From assembly GCF_022539505.1 (NCBI RefSeq), contig NC_061514.1, positions 41,342,869 to 41,406,868 of the forward strand: a stretch of DNA of 64,000 nt. The letters are read 5' to 3'. The notes under the pieces were generated by a model that did not search any database, had not been told where the DNA came from, and worked only from the letters and a program-made list of their open reading frames with translations. Positions within the stretch are counted from its first letter, which is position 1. Each line of letters begins with the position of its first letter. Both the position numbers and the translations under genes were made by a program. Below, in pieces: positions 1-11,802 of the stretch. Source of the DNA: Lolium rigidum (lineage: Eukaryota; Streptophyta; Magnoliopsida; Poales; Poaceae).

Positions 1-1454
1 CGGCGTGGTGTCGGTGGTGGTGGAGAAATCCGGCGGAGCTTCGCTAAAGCTACGCGGAAGATATGGAGGAGAAGGGGGCGGCTAGGGTTTGGGAGGGGGT
101 GGCCGGCCACTTCAATGGGGCGGCCAGCTTGTGGTCTTGGGGTGGCCGGCCCCCTCCCTTGGCCCCTCATTATATAGGTGGATCCCCAAGTGTTGGTGTC
201 CAAGTCTTCGAATAAGACCCGAACCAAAATCTTCCATAAGAGGGGGAAACCTAGCCCAACTAGGACTCCCACCAAAAGGTGGGATTTCCACCTCCCATGT
301 GGGGGTGGTCGGCTCCCCTAAGAGGGAGTCCACTTGGGACTCCTCCCCACCTAGGGCTGGCCGGCCATGGAGGTGGAGTCCCATGTGGACTCCACCTTCC
401 TTGGTGGTTTCTTCCGGACTTTTCTAGAACCTTCTAGAACCTTCCATAGAACCTTTCCGCGACATTTTAATTCACATAAAATGACATCCTATATATGAAT
501 CTTATTCTCCGGACCATTCCGGAACTCCTCGTGATGTCCGGGATCTCATCCGGGACTCCGAACAAATATTCGAACTCCATTCCATATTCAAGTACTACCA
601 TTTCAACATCCAACTTTAAGTGTGTCACCCTACGGTTCGAGAACTATGCGGACATGGTTGAGTACTCACTCCGACCAATAACCAATAGCGGGATCCTGGA
701 GATCCATAATGGCTCCCACATATTCAACGATGACTTTAGTGATCGAATGAACCATTTACATATAATACCAATTCCCTTTGTCTCGCGATATTTTACTTGT
801 CCGAGGTTTGATCTTCGGTATCACTCTATACCATGTTCAACCTCGTCTCCTGACAAGTACTCTTTACTCGTACCGTGGTATGTGGTCTCTTATGAACTTA
901 TTCATATGCTTGCAAGACATTAGACGACATTCCACCGAGAGGGCCCAGAGTATATCTATCCGTCATCGGGATGGACAAATCCCACCGTTGATCCATATGC
1001 TTCAACTCATACTTTCCGGATACTTAATCCCACCTTTATAGCCACCCATTTACGCAGGTGGTGTTTGGTGTAATCAAAGTACCTTTCCGGTATAAGTGAT
1101 TTATATGATCTCATGGTCATAAGGACTAGGTAACTATGTATTGAAAGCTTATAGCAAATAACTTAATGACGAGATCTTATGCTACGCTTAATTTGGTGTG
1201 TCCATTACATCATTCATATAATGATATAACCTTGTTATTAATAACATCCAATGTTCATGATTATGAAACTAATCATCCATTAATCAACAAGCTAGTTTAA
1301 GAGGCATACTAGGGACTTCTTGTTTGTCTACATATCACACATGTACTAATGTTTCGGTTAATACAATTATAGCATGATATATAAACATTTATCATAAACA
1401 TAAAGATATAAATAATAACCACTTTATTATTGCCTCTAGGGCATATCTCCTTCA
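1..1454 (-). repeat. 3' LTR of element A (truncated by window start)
   Basis: This is the same sequence as 7742-9195. On the minus strand it begins TGAAGGAGATATGCCC at 1454 and runs off the window to the left, so the last roughly 339 bases of the LTR, including its CA end, are missing. Short open frames seen here on both strands are LTR sequence without coding meaning. Confidence 0.95.
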
Positions 1455-1470
1455 GCCTCCCACTTGCACT
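1455..1470 (-). other. Polypurine tract of element A
   Basis: Directly upstream of the 3' LTR on the minus strand lies a purine-rich stretch ending GTGGGAGGC. It is in the position where plus-strand DNA synthesis is primed in LTR retrotransposons. Confidence 0.75.
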
Positions 1471-1487
1471 AGAGTCAATAATCTAGA

Positions 1488-1952
1488 TTACATTGTAAGG
1501 TACCTAACACCCATGGCATTCCGGTGTTGGTCATGCTTTGCCCTAGGGAGAGCTTTAGTCAACGGATCTGCTACATTCAGATCAGTGTGTACTTTGCAAA
1601 TCTTTACTTCTCCATCTTCGATGTACTCACGAATCGAGTGGTAACGCAGCTTGATATGCTTCAGCCTCTTGTGTGACCTTGGTTCTTGTGCATTGGCGAT
1701 GGCACCCATGTTGTCACAATATATGACTAGTGGGTCCAATGCACTAGGAACCACACCGAGCTCTATAATGAACCTCTTCATCCATACCGCTTCTGATGAA
1801 GCCTCTGAAGCCGCTATGTACTCCGATTCTGTTGAGGATTTCACCAACGTGCACTGCTTCGAGCTTGCCCAGCTTATCGCAGCACCATTCAATATAAACA
1901 CGTACCCAGCATTGTGACTTAGAGTCATCGGGATCAGTTGTTCCAACTTGCA
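1488..1952 (-). pseudogene. Copia RNase H domain (element A)
   Basis: This is the C-terminal part of the Copia polyprotein. It contains the RNase H motifs SSTESEYIAASEA (catalytic Glu) and YCDNMGAI (catalytic Asp), followed by HIKLRYHSIREYI and the NVADPLTKALPR ending typical of BARE/Angela pol. The frame runs to the stop at 1488 near the polypurine tract. Upstream, towards RT, the frame is lost between about 1950 and 2288, so the polyprotein is not continuous. The enzyme would degrade the RNA strand of the RNA/DNA hybrid during reverse transcription in the virus-like particle. Confidence 0.88.
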
Positions 1953-3095
1953 TCGGTGTAACTTGTTACAACGAGCTCTTGGTCACCTCCATAACAAAGA
2001 AACATATCCTTAGTTCTTTTCAAGTACTTCAGGATATTCTTGATCGCTGTCCAAAGTGTTCCATTCCTCGGATCACTTTGATATCTCGCTAGTCAAACTA
2101 ACAAGCATGTGCTATATCCGGTCTTGTACATAGCATGGCATACATGATAGAGCCTATCGCCGAGGCATAGGGGATCCGACTCATCCTTTCTCTTTCTTCT
2201 GCCGTAGCCGGACCTTGAGTCTTACTCAAGACCTTGCCCGGTAACATAGGTAAGAATCCTTTCTTACTTTCGTCCATTCTAAACTTCTTTAGAATCTTGT
2301 CCAGGTATGTACTCGTGATAGCCCTATTAGACGTCTTGATCTATCTCTATAAATCTTGATGCCTAATATATATGATGCTTCACCAAGGTCTTTCATTGAA
2401 AAACTATTATTCAAATAACCCTTTACATCGCTTAATAGTTCTATATCATTCCCAATTAATAATATGTCATCTACATATAATATCAGGAATGCTACCGAGC
2501 TCCCACTCACTTTCTTGTAAATACAGGCCTCTCCATGACACTGTATAAACCCGAAGTCTTTGATCACCTTATCAAAGCGTCGGTTCCAACTTCTTGATGC
2601 TTGCTTCAGTCCATAAATTGAACGCTGAAGTTTGCATACTTTGTCAGCATTTTTAGGATCGACAAAACCTTTGGGTTGTACCATATACAACTCTTCCTCA
2701 ATGTCTCCATTAAGGAACGCCGTTTTGACATCCATCTCGCCAAATCTCATAATCGAAAAATGCAGCTATTGCTAACAAAATCCTCACAGATTTTAGCTTC
2801 GCTACAGTGTGAGAAAGTCTCATCGTAGTCAACTCCTTGAATTTGTCGGAAACCCTTTGCGACAAGTCGAGCTTTATAGACAGTAATATTACCATCAGCA
2901 TCTCGTTTTTCTCTTGAAGATCCATTTATTCTCAACAGCCTTTCGGCTATCAGGTAAGTCTACCAAAGTCCATACTTTGTTATCATACATGGATCCCATT
3001 TCGGATTTCATGGCTTCTTGCCATTTGTTGGAATCTGGGCTCATCATCGCTTCTTCATACGTCACAGGGTCCTCATCATTGTTATCCACAATCAT
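1953..3095 (-). pseudogene. Copia reverse transcriptase (element A), broken frames
   Basis: The Copia RT is spread over several frames. At 2895-3095 is the N-terminal part (motif [20 protein letters not shown]). At 2289-2750 is the catalytic core with MDVKTAFLNGDIEEELYM, YGLKQASRSW and the active-site LYVDDILL. At 1953-2288 there is only frame-scrambled sequence with residual similarity (TRPDIAHAC-like). Frame changes near 2895, 2750 and 2289 show it cannot be translated as it stands. Some breaks may be consensus errors, because LTR pairs in this window disagree systematically at CAG/CTG. Confidence 0.85.
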
Positions 3096-3100
3096 GACAT

Positions 3101-3916
3101 TTAGACAAGGATCATACCAATCAGGAGTGGCACGTTCCCTTGTCGATCTGCGAGGTTCAGTAGTTTCCTCGTTCGAAGTTCCATGATCATTATCATTAGC
3201 TTCTCTCGTTGTTGGTGTAGGCGGTATCGGTACAACTTCCGGTATCGCGCTACTCCGATCAACGAGTATAGATTCATCAATCTCATCGAGTTCTACTTTT
3301 CTTCCAAGTCACTTCTTTAGTGAGAAATTCTTTCTCAAGAAAGGTTCCGTTCTTAGCAACAAAGATTTTGCCTTCGGATCTGTGATAGAAAGTGTACCCT
3401 ATAGTTTCCTTAGGGTATCCTATGAAGACGCATTTCTCCGCTTTGGGTTCTAGCTTGTCCGGTTGTAACTTCTTTACATAGGCTTCGCAACCCCAAACTT
3501 TCAGGAACGACAGACTTAGGTTTCTTATTAAACCATAATTCATACGGTGTCGTTTCTACGGATTTTGATGGTGCTCTATTTAAAGTGAATGCGGCTGTCT
3601 CTAATGCATAACTCCAAAATGATAACGGCAAATCAGTAAGAGACATCATAGAACGAACCATATCTAAGAGAGTTCGATTACGACGTTCGGACACACCGTT
3701 ACGTTCGGTGTTCCCGGCGGTGTCAATTGTGAAAGTATTCCGCATTTCTTTAAATGCATGCCAAACTCATAACTCGGATATTCACCTCCGCGATCGGATC
3801 GTAGAAATTTGATCTTCTTGTTACGTTGATTTTCTACTTCACTTTGGAATTCCTTAAACTTCTCGAAAGTTTCGGATTTATGTTTCATGAAATAGATATA
3901 CCCATATCTACTCAGA
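3101..3916 (-). pseudogene. Copia integrase core and C-terminal region (element A)
   Basis: Three overlapping frames together cover the integrase. At 3664-3888 is FLRSDRGGEY with the second catalytic Asp. At 3410-3745 is NGVSERRNRTLLDMVRSMM with the catalytic Glu, followed by LSFWSYALETAAFTLNR. At 3283-3543 is VWGCEAYVKKL and CVFIGYPKETIGYTFY, the conserved C-terminal segment of Copia integrases. Frame shifts occur near 3745 and 3500. Integrase would insert the cDNA into the nuclear genome and leave 5-bp target-site duplications. Confidence 0.87.
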
Positions 3917-4721
3917 TCATCTCGTGAAGGTTAGAACATAACGATAACCACCGCGCGATGCTACGCTCATTGGTCCGCACACATCGGTATGTATGATTTC
4001 CAATAAGTCCGTAGCTCGCTCCATCATTCCGTAAAATGGAGTCTTAGTCATTTTTCCCATTAGACATGCTTCGCATCTATCAAGTGACTCAAAGTCAAGT
4101 GATTCAAGCAATCCATCGCGATGGAGTTTCTTCATGCGTTTCACTCCAATATGACCAAGACGACAATGCCACATATAAGTAGAATTATCATTCAATTTAA
4201 TTCGCTTAGCATCAATGTTATGTATATGTGTATCACTACTATCGAGATCTAACAGAAATAAGCCATTCTTTTCAGGTGCTCGACCATAAAAGATATTATT
4301 CATAAAAATAGAACAACCATTATTCTCAGACTTGAATGAATAACCGTCTTGCATTAAACAAGATCCAGATATAATGTTCATGCTCAACGCGGGTACAAAA
4401 TAACAATTATTTAGGCTTAAAACTAATCCCGAAGGTAGATGTAGAGGAAGTGTGCCGACAGTGATCACATCGACTTTGGATCCATTTCCAACGCGCATCG
4501 TCACTTCATCCTTCAGTAGTCTTCGTTTATTCTTTAGTTCCCGTTTCGAGTTACAAATATGAGCAACCGAACCAGTATCAAATACCCAGGTACTAGTACG
4601 AGAACCAATGAGATAAACATCTATAACATGTATATCAGATATACCTTCTTTCTTCTTCTTGACAAGGCCGCTCTTCAGATCCGCCAAATACTTGGAGCAA
4701 TTACGCTTCCAGTGTCCCTTC
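3917..4721 (-). pseudogene. Copia protease and GAG-pre-integrase (element A), 5' part cut by solo LTR
   Basis: After the insertion point the frame opens with the tail of the gag zinc knuckle (GHWKRNC). It continues through a lysine-rich linker to the aspartic protease motif WVFDTGSVAHIC and then the pre-integrase zinc-binding region (WHCRLGHIGVKRM and CEACLMGKMTKTPF). The first integrase Asp follows in IHTDVCGPMSV. The frame stops at 3917 just after YRYVLTFT, where Copia elements normally continue into the integrase core, so a frameshift sits there. Protease would cleave the polyprotein and dimerise to be active. Confidence 0.88.
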
Positions 4722-5441
4722 TGTAGGATAACGTTGCATAGAAAACAAAAATTTTCCTACCGCGAACACGCAATCCAAGCCAAGATGCAATCTAGAAGAN
4801 NNNNNNNNNNNNNNNNNNNNNNNNNNNNNNNNNNNNNNNNNNNNNNNNNNNNNNNNNNNNNNNNNNNNNNNNNNNNNNNNNNNNNNNNNNNNNNNNNNNA
4901 GACATTTAGACGACATTCCACCGAGAGGGCCCGTAGTATATCTATCCGTCATCGGGATGGACAAATCCCACTCGTTGATCCATATGCCTCAACTCATACT
5001 TTCCGGATAATTAATCCCACCTTTATAGCCACCCATTTACGCAGATGGTGTTTGGTGTAATCAAAGTACCTTTCCGGTATAAGTGATTTACATGATCTCA
5101 TGGTCATAAGGACTAGGTAACTATGTATCGAAAGCTTATAGCAAATAACTTAATGACGAGATCTTATGCTACGCTTAATTGGGTGTGTCCATTACATCAT
5201 TCACACAATGACATAACCTTGTTATTAATAACATCCAATGTTCATGATTATGAAACTAATCATCCATTAATCAACAAGCTAGTTTAAGAGGCATACTAGG
5301 GACTTCTTGTTTGTCTACATATCACACATGTACTAATGTTTCTGTTAATACAATTCTAGCATGATATATAAACATTTATCATAAACATAAAGATATAAAT
5401 AATAACCATTTTATTATTGCCTCTAGGGCATATCTCCTTCA
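4722..5441 (-). mobile_element. Solo LTR of the element A family nested in element A gag (contains assembly gap)
   Basis: The sequence begins tgtaggataacg at 4722 and ends atctccttca at 5441, the two exact ends of the element A LTR. It is flanked by a 5-bp target-site duplication CCTTC (4717-4721 and 5442-5446). Only about 620 of the roughly 1790 LTR bases are present; the centre is a run of 100 N. It is therefore a solo LTR, or a whole element collapsed in assembly. It splits the CCHC zinc knuckle of gag between the second Cys and the His. Confidence 0.9.
4800..4899. other. Assembly gap (100 N)
   Basis: Exactly 100 N, which is usually a placeholder for a gap of unknown size. Comparison with the full LTR suggests at least 1.1 kb is missing here. 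Confidence 0.97.
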
Positions 5442-6203
5442 CCTTCTCCTTGCAGTAATAGCACTCAGCATCAGGCTTAGGGCCAGTCTTAGGTTTCACA
5501 GGAGGCGTGGCAGCTTTCTTGCCACTCTTCCTGTTCTTGCCTTTAGACTTGCCCTGTTTCTTGAAGCTGGTGGTCTTGTTGACCATCAACACTTGCTCTT
5601 TCTTGATCTCAATCTCAGCAGATTTTAGCATGGAGAAGAGTTCAGGTAACTCTTTGTTCATGTTCTGCATATTGTAGTTCATCACAAAGTTCTTGTAACT
5701 AGGTGGCAGTGATTGAAGGACACGATTAATCCCCAGTCTATTAGGAATCACTATTCCCAAGTCACTAAGTTTCTTCGCATGCCCGGTCATGGCGAGCATG
5801 TGATCACTAACGGAGCTGCCTTCTTCCATCATACAGCTGAAGAAGTGTTTCGATGCTTCATAGCATTCCACGGCCGCATGAGTCTCAAATATAGTCTTCA
5901 ACTCATTGATCAACTCATGTGGATCGTGGTGCTCAAAACGTTTTTGAAGATCGGCTTCCAGACTGCATAAGATGGCACACTGAACTTGAGAGTACCGAGT
6001 TTTCCGAGTTGCGTAAACAGCTTTTACTTCATCGGTTTCAGTTTCTGCAGGAGGGTCACCTAGCGGTGCATCAAGCACATATTGCAGATTTCCGCCATTG
6101 AGGAAAATCCTCACATGACTGGAACCGGTCGAGTGAAGTTGCTACCGTTGCTCTTAAGCTTTTCTTTCTCTAGGAACTGGTTAAAATTGATTGAGGACGC
6201 CAT
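5442..6203 (-). pseudogene. Copia gag (element A), N-terminal frameshift, zinc knuckle interrupted
   Basis: Starting from the ATG at 6203 (MASSINFNQF), this encodes the BARE/Angela-type Gag. It includes the UBN2-like capsid region (ELINELKTIFETHAAVECYE, SVSDHMLAMTGHAKKLSDLG) and a basic tail before CYYCKEK, the first half of a CCHC zinc knuckle. The knuckle is cut by the solo LTR at 5441. A frame change at about 6115-6145 coincides with CTG-type discordances, because a TDWF-like motif is read as CTCGACCGG. It may therefore be a consensus error rather than real decay. Gag forms the virus-like particle and packages RNA in the cytoplasm. Confidence 0.85.
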
Positions 6204-7385
6204 ATCTACAACATATATTTGCAATAGTTTAGACTAAGTTTATGACAAATTGAGTTCAAATTTTAATTCAACTTAATTAAAAACTAGGTGAACTCCCACT
6301 CAAAACAATATCCCTCGCATTGTCTTAGTGATCACACGAACCAAATCCACCGCACCTAAGTCCGATCATCACGAGACAAGGTGTGATTTCAATGGCGAAC
6401 ATTCAAAGTGTTCATCATATCAATCATATGATTCATGCTCTACCTTTCGGTATCACGTGTTCCGAGACCATGTCTGTACATGCTAGGCTCGTCAAGGCCA
6501 CCTTAGTATCCGCATGTGCAAAAACTGGCTTGCACCCGTTGTATGCACTTGTTGATTCTATCACACCCGATCATCACGAGATGCTTCGAAATGACAAGTC
6601 TTGGCAACGGTGCTACTAAGGATGAACACTTTATTATCTTGAGATTTTAGTGAGAGGGATCATCTTATAATGCTACCGTCGTGATCTAAGCAAAATAAGA
6701 TGCATAAAAGGATTAACATCACATGCAGTTCATATGTGATATGATATGGCCCTTTTGTCTTTGCGCCTTTGATCTTCATCTCCAAAGCACGGACATGATC
6801 TCCATCATCAACGGGCATGATCTCCATCATCGTCGGCGAAGCACCAAGGTCAATGGCGCCGTCTTCATGATTGTCCTCCATGTAGCAACTATTACAACTA
6901 CTTTGAAATACTACTCAACATGAAATTTAAAGACAACCATAAGGCTCCTGCGGTTGCCACAATACAATAATGATCATCTCATACATAGTCATCATCACAT
7001 TATGGCCATATCACATCACCAAACCCTGCAAAAACAAGTTAGACGTTCTCTAATTTGGTTTGCATATTTTACGTGGTTTAGGGTTTTCGAGTAAGATCCA
7101 ATCTACCTACGAACATGAACCACAACGGTGATACTAGTGTTGTCGATAGAAGAGTAAATTGAATCTTCACTATAGTAGGAGAGACGAGACACCCGCAAAG
7201 CCACTTATGCAATACAAGTTGCATGTCGAGCGTGGAGCAAATCTCATGAACGCGGTCATGTAAAGTTAGCCCGAGCCACTTCATCCCACTATGCCACAAA
7301 GATGCAAAGTACTCAACTAAAGATAACAAAAGCATCAACGCCCACAAACCATTGTGTTCTACTCGTGCAACCATCTATGCATAGA
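6204..7385 (-). other. 5' untranslated leader of element A
   Basis: About 1.2 kb lies between the primer-binding site and the gag ATG. It has no convincing reading frame on the coding strand. A long leader is usual for BARE/Angela elements and would hold packaging and dimerisation signals. A short motif cgatcatcacgag occurs twice (about 6363 and 6567). Confidence 0.7.
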
Positions 7386-7400
7386 CACGGCTCGATACCA
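7386..7400 (-). other. Primer-binding site of element A (initiator Met-tRNA type)
   Basis: On the minus strand, two bases after the 5' LTR, the sequence is TGGTATCGAGCCGTG. It closely resembles the usual plant Copia site TGGTATCAGAGCC, complementary to the 3' end of initiator tRNA-Met. It starts minus-strand cDNA synthesis. Confidence 0.85.
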
Positions 7401-7402
7401 CC

Positions 7403-9195
7403 TGTAGGATAACGTTGCATAGAAAACAAAAATTTTCCTACCGAGAACACGAAATCCAAGCCAAGATGCAATCTAGAAGACGGTAGCAACGAGGGGATTA
7501 TCGAGTCTCACCCTTGAAGAGATTCCAAAGCCTACAAGAGGAGGCTCTTGTTGCTGCGGTAGACGTTCACTTGCCGCTTGCAAAAGCGCGTAGAAGATCT
7601 TGATCACGATCGGTTCCGGCGCCACGAACGGGCAGCACCTCCGTACTCGGTCACACGTTCGGTTGTTGATGAAGACGACGTCCACCTCCCCGTTCCAGCG
7701 GGCAGCGGAAGTAGTAGCTCCTCTTGAATCCAACAGCACGACGGCGTGGTGTCGGTGGTGGTGGAGAAATCCGGCGGAGCTTCGCTAAAGCTACGCGGAA
7801 GATATGGAGGAGAAGGGGGCGGCTAGGGTTTGGGAGGGGGTGGCCGGCCACTTCAATGGGGCGGCCAGCTTGTGGTCTTGGGGTGGCCGGCCCCCTCCCT
7901 TGGCCCCTCATTATATAGGTGGATCCCCAAGTGTTGGTGTCCAAGTCTTCGAATAAGACCCGAACAAAAAACCTTCCATAAGAGGGGGAATCCTAGCCCA
8001 ACTAGGACTCCCACCAAAAGGTGGGATTTCCACCTCCCATGTGGGGGGTGGCTGGCCCCCTAAGGGGGAGTCCACTTGGGACTCCTCCCCACCTAGGGCT
8101 GGCCGGCCATGGAGGTGGAGTCCCATGTGGACTCCACCTTCCTTGGTGGTTTCTTCCGGACTTTTCTAGAACCTTCTAGAACCTTCCATAGAACCTTTTC
8201 AGCGACATTTTAATTCACATAAAATGACATCCTATATATGAATCTTATTCTCCGGACCATTCCGGAACTCCTCGTGATGTCCGGGATCTCATCCGGGACT
8301 CCGAACAAATATTCGAACTCCATTCCATATTCAAGTACTACCATTTCAACATCCAACTTTAAGTGTGTCACCCTACGGTTCGTGAACTATGCGGACATGG
8401 TTGAGTACTCACTCCGACCAATAACCAATAGCGGGATCCGGGAGATCCATAATGGCTCCCACATATTCAACGATGACTTTAGTGATCGAATGAACCATTT
8501 ACATATAATACCAATTCCCTTTGTCACGCGATATTTTACTTGTCCGAGGTTTGATCTTCGGTATCACTCTATACCATGTTCAACCTCGTCTCTGACAAGT
8601 ACTCTTTACTCAGTACCGTGGTATGTGGTCTCTTATGAACTTATTCATATGCTTGCAAGACATTAGACGACATTCCACCGAGAGGGCCCGAGTATATCTA
8701 TCCGTCATCGGGATGGACAAATCCCATTGTTGATCCATATGCTTCAACTCATACTTTCCGGATACTTAATCCCACCTTTATAGCCACCCATTTACGCAGT
8801 GGTGTTTGGTGTAATCAAAGTACCTTTCCGGTATAAGTGATTTATATGATCTCATGGTCATAAGGACTAGGTAACTATGTATTGAAAGCTTATAGCAAAT
8901 AACTTAATGACGAGATCTTATGCTACGCTTAATTTGGTGTGTCCATTACATCATTCATATAATGATATAACCTTGTTATTAATAACATCCAATGTTCATG
9001 ATTATGAAACTAATCATCCATTAATCAACAAGCTAGTTTAAGAGGCATACTAGGGACTTCTTGTTTGTCTACATATCACACATGTACTAATGTTTCGGTT
9101 AATACAATTATAGCATGATATATAAACATTTATCATAAACATAAAGATATAAATAATAACCACTTTATTATTGCCTCTAGGGCATATCTCCTTCA
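7403..9195 (-). repeat. 5' LTR of element A (complete, 1793 bp)
   Basis: The minus-strand LTR runs from TGAAGGAGATATGCCC at 9195 to a CTACA end at 7403. It supplies promoter and polyadenylation functions. A TATA-like CTATATAATGAGG lies around 7905-7918. The GC-rich stretch between about 7480 and 7900 (read TAAT...CTCC on the minus strand) is the R/U5 side. Short open frames here are not considered coding. Confidence 0.95.
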
Positions 9196-9290
9196 CAAAC
9201 TCACAAGGCTGCCACTATGTGGGCTTTGAGATTTATAGGAAAATCTGAAATCTAGTATGGGCCACTAAGTGCAGGCCCAATATTTCAACA
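9196..9290 (-). repeat. First 95 bp of the 3' LTR of element B
   Basis: Matches 11706-11802 with few changes. It is cut at 9196 by the insertion of element A. A polypurine tract (minus strand CTGGTGGGGGAT, 9291-9302) lies directly upstream in the coding direction, confirming that this is the 3' LTR. Confidence 0.85.
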
Positions 9291-9831
9291 ATCCCCCACC
9301 AGATCACAAATCCCCATTTAGATATTTACCAATACTCGCTGCTTGTTTATATACCAGTGTTTCAGCGGAGACTGTTAAGTTGAACTTCCGCCTAGAACCT
9401 TAAGCTACATCCATTCACACTTGAACAATGGACTAAGCCTTGAATTGCAAGTTTTGCGTGAACAGGGTTTCACTCAAAGTCATAACCGGTGACATGGCTG
9501 CCGTAGCCTACCCCGCGGGTGAAGCATATGCGTCATACTTCGTGGTCTCTTCATGAGTTTACTAGAGATCACCCAAATCTCATAGATTGCGACGTTTAAC
9601 AATCAGACTCATATAGGTGTGTTATTTCAAGAATGCTCTGTAGGACAGCATCTTTGCTAAAGTAGCCAACATAAACACATTAATGCTTGTTTCCAACCTG
9701 CCTTACAGCAATTGAGAGTTGTGCATCTTCACATAGAGAGGGTTACATAATACTCTCCTCAATTAAACCACTAGTTTGTTCTTACCAGGTCCTAATTCAC
9801 GGGATCTCCGATCACAAAGGTTGGGTTGCCA

Positions 9832-10742
9832 CTATGGTGTAACATCAACGGGTTTCAAACCCATCTCCCTCGATGCACTTTCTATCACATTACGTGATAG
9901 TCCCTTTGTAAAGGGATCTGCCAGGTTTTTGTCTGTTTGAATATATGTAACAGTTATTACTCCGGAGTTTCGCAATTTCTCGACGGACTTCAAACGTCTT
10001 TTGACGTGTCTTGATGACTTCGCGTTATCCTTAGAATTGTTCACTTTGACAATTACGGTTTGATTGTCACAATTCAAAAGGATTGCCGGTACAGGTTTTT
10101 CAACCACGAGCAAGTCCATCAAGAGCTCACGCAACCATTCTGATTCAACAGTGGTTGTGTCCAAAGCAGTAAGTTCTGCTTCCATAGTTGACCTCGTCAC
10201 TATGGTTTGCTTGCAAGATCTCCATCACACTGCGCCACCTCCAAAGGTAAATACATACCCGCTAGTGGCATAGAGATCAGCTACATCAGAGATCCAATTT
10301 GAATCACTATATTCTTCAAGCACAACTGGGTGCCCTGAATAGTGAATCCCATAACTCATTGTACCACATAGGTAGCGCATGACCCTATCAAGTGCATGCC
10401 AATGATCAGTACCCGGGTTTGACATGAACCTACTCAACTTGCTAACAGCAAAAGAGATGTCAGGTCTAGTCGCGCTCGCTAAGTACATGAGTGAGCCAAC
10501 GATCTGAGAATATCTCAATTGATCTACGGCAATCCTCCGGTTCTTGCGCAATGTCACAATGGGATCATAAGGTGTTGGAGAAGACTTGCTATCAATATAG
10601 CCGAACCGGCTCAAGATCTTCTCAACATAATGGGATTGCGTTAGAGTAATCCCACTCTCATTCTTAATAAGCTGGATGTTCAGAATCACATCAGCTTCTC
10701 CCAGGTCTTTCATATCAAAGCACTTTGACAAGAAAGACTTGA
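9832..10742 (-). pseudogene. Copia RT C-terminal half and RNase H (element B)
   Basis: The frame starts at KCFDMKDLGEADVILN, downstream of where the YVDD active site should be. It continues through TRPDISFAVSKLSRFM to RNase H motifs EEYSDSNW, STMEAELTAL and NCDNQTVI, ending NLADPFTKGL and a stop at 9832. An in-frame TGA at about 10222-10224 separates the two halves, in place of an expected serine codon in the SWRSCKQT-like motif. Because the catalytic part of RT is deleted, it cannot encode a working enzyme. Confidence 0.87.
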
Positions 10743-10745
10743 CCT

Positions 10746-11802
10746 CATGTATTGCCTACAATTAGGTTTTGGATTGTTGGATAATTAGGCACAATTTCCA
10801 TGATTAATTCCAGAATATAAAACATGATGACAACAACTACTAACATGTGAAACTCGAACAAACTAGATGCATTAATCAACATGAGTAGCAGCAACACAAA
10901 CGGTAAAGCATCCATCGCTAAACAGATCGAGATATGTTGCACGTACCGATCTGGTGGAGGTGGCGGTGGAGGTGTAGAAGATGATGTCGCAGCAGTAACG
11001 TTGTTGATGACAACGTTGTGGACGACAGGGACGACAGGTCGAAGTAGACGGCGTTGAAGATGACGGTAGGCAGCACCGCCCGACTTGGACGGAAGGCGAC
11101 CCGTGATGAAAAGCTTGAGCAGTCGCGCAGAGCGCTTCCCAAAAACCTGATTCGCCCTCTCCCGTACAGGATCGCAAGGACGAGCGGTTCCGGAGACCTG
11201 CTCTCCCGTTCGCCGATGCACGTCGGCGCACGGGATGGAGTAGGCTACGATGGCGGCGCAAGCAGAGAGAGGTGGCAAAACCCTAACTCATGTATTAGAT
11301 ATGTTTCTGCGGTAGCCTGGCAGGAGATTATATAGGCTCAGGAAACCCTAGGCAACGTGGGGCACGCCCACGTCGCGCACACGTTTCGAGTCGGTTACAG
11401 ATAGCCCACGGTTCGGGAGCGAACTAACTGCGACGCGTCCGTCTAGGACTCTATTCGTTTTCCTGAACTGCAAAAAGAAAGGAAAGTCTCGGCTCGAGGC
11501 TCAAACCACTCACCACGAGCGCGGCGCGCGTCGTGTCAAGACGAGCGAGGAGGAGGAGGAGCGCGCGTGAACCACTCCTATTCTTACTCACTTGCTAGTG
11601 GTGGAACAACCCACCTTATAAGGTGGTCTAACTTCCTCCTAACTTTCCATGTGGGACTAAACTTCCCACCTCTTGCCACTCCCTAGTGAGCTGCCACCAA
11701 CTTGGGCTCAAACTCACAAGGCTGCCACTATGTGGGCTTTGAGATTTATAGGAAATCTGAAATCTAGTATGGACCACTAAGTGCAGGCCCAATATTTCAA
11801 CC
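10746..11802 (-). repeat. 5' LTR and leader of element B
   Basis: Read on the minus strand from 11802 this begins GTTGAAATATTGGGCC and includes a TATA-like CCTATATAATCTCC at about 11319-11332. GC-rich transcribed sequence follows. The end of the LTR and the primer site could not be placed. The only second copy in the window is the 95-bp fragment at 9196-9290, so the length is uncertain. Short open frames on both strands are not supported as genes. Confidence 0.6.

Larger units (their letters stand above)
1..9195 (-). mobile_element. Element A: BARE/Angela-like Ty1/Copia LTR retrotransposon (left end off window)
   Basis: Two near-identical LTR copies (1-1454 and 7403-9195) flank a minus-strand interior. 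Read on the minus strand the order is 5' LTR, a primer-binding site matching initiator Met-tRNA, a leader of about 1.2 kb, gag, protease, integrase, RT, RNase H, polypurine tract, 3' LTR. That order defines Ty1/Copia, and the long leader and LTR sequence resemble BARE-1/Angela of Triticeae. Base 1 of the window corresponds to 7742 of the right LTR. By eye there are about 20 differences over 1454 aligned bases, many at CAG/CTG, so the insertion looks young. The element is inserted in the LTR of Copia relic B. The right target-site base block is caaac at 9196-9200; its left partner lies outside the window. Confidence 0.93.
9196..11802 (-). mobile_element. Element B: deleted Ty1/Copia relic interrupted by element A
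   Basis: An LTR start (minus strand TGTTGAAATATTGGGCC at 9290) is matched at the right end (11802), where the terminal T is G. Between them remain only the 3' untranslated part, RNase H and the C-terminal half of RT. Gag, protease, integrase and N-terminal RT are missing, and the RT frame stops abruptly at about 10745 against LTR/leader sequence. The rest of the left LTR lies beyond element A, outside the window. It is an internal deletion derivative. I could not recognise its primer-binding site or family name. Confidence 0.8.

Noticed and set aside
495..923. 142-residue open frame in the LTR of element A, seen again at 8238-8666
   Set aside because: It is on the strand opposite to the element and shifts between the two copies. 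It is LTR sequence.
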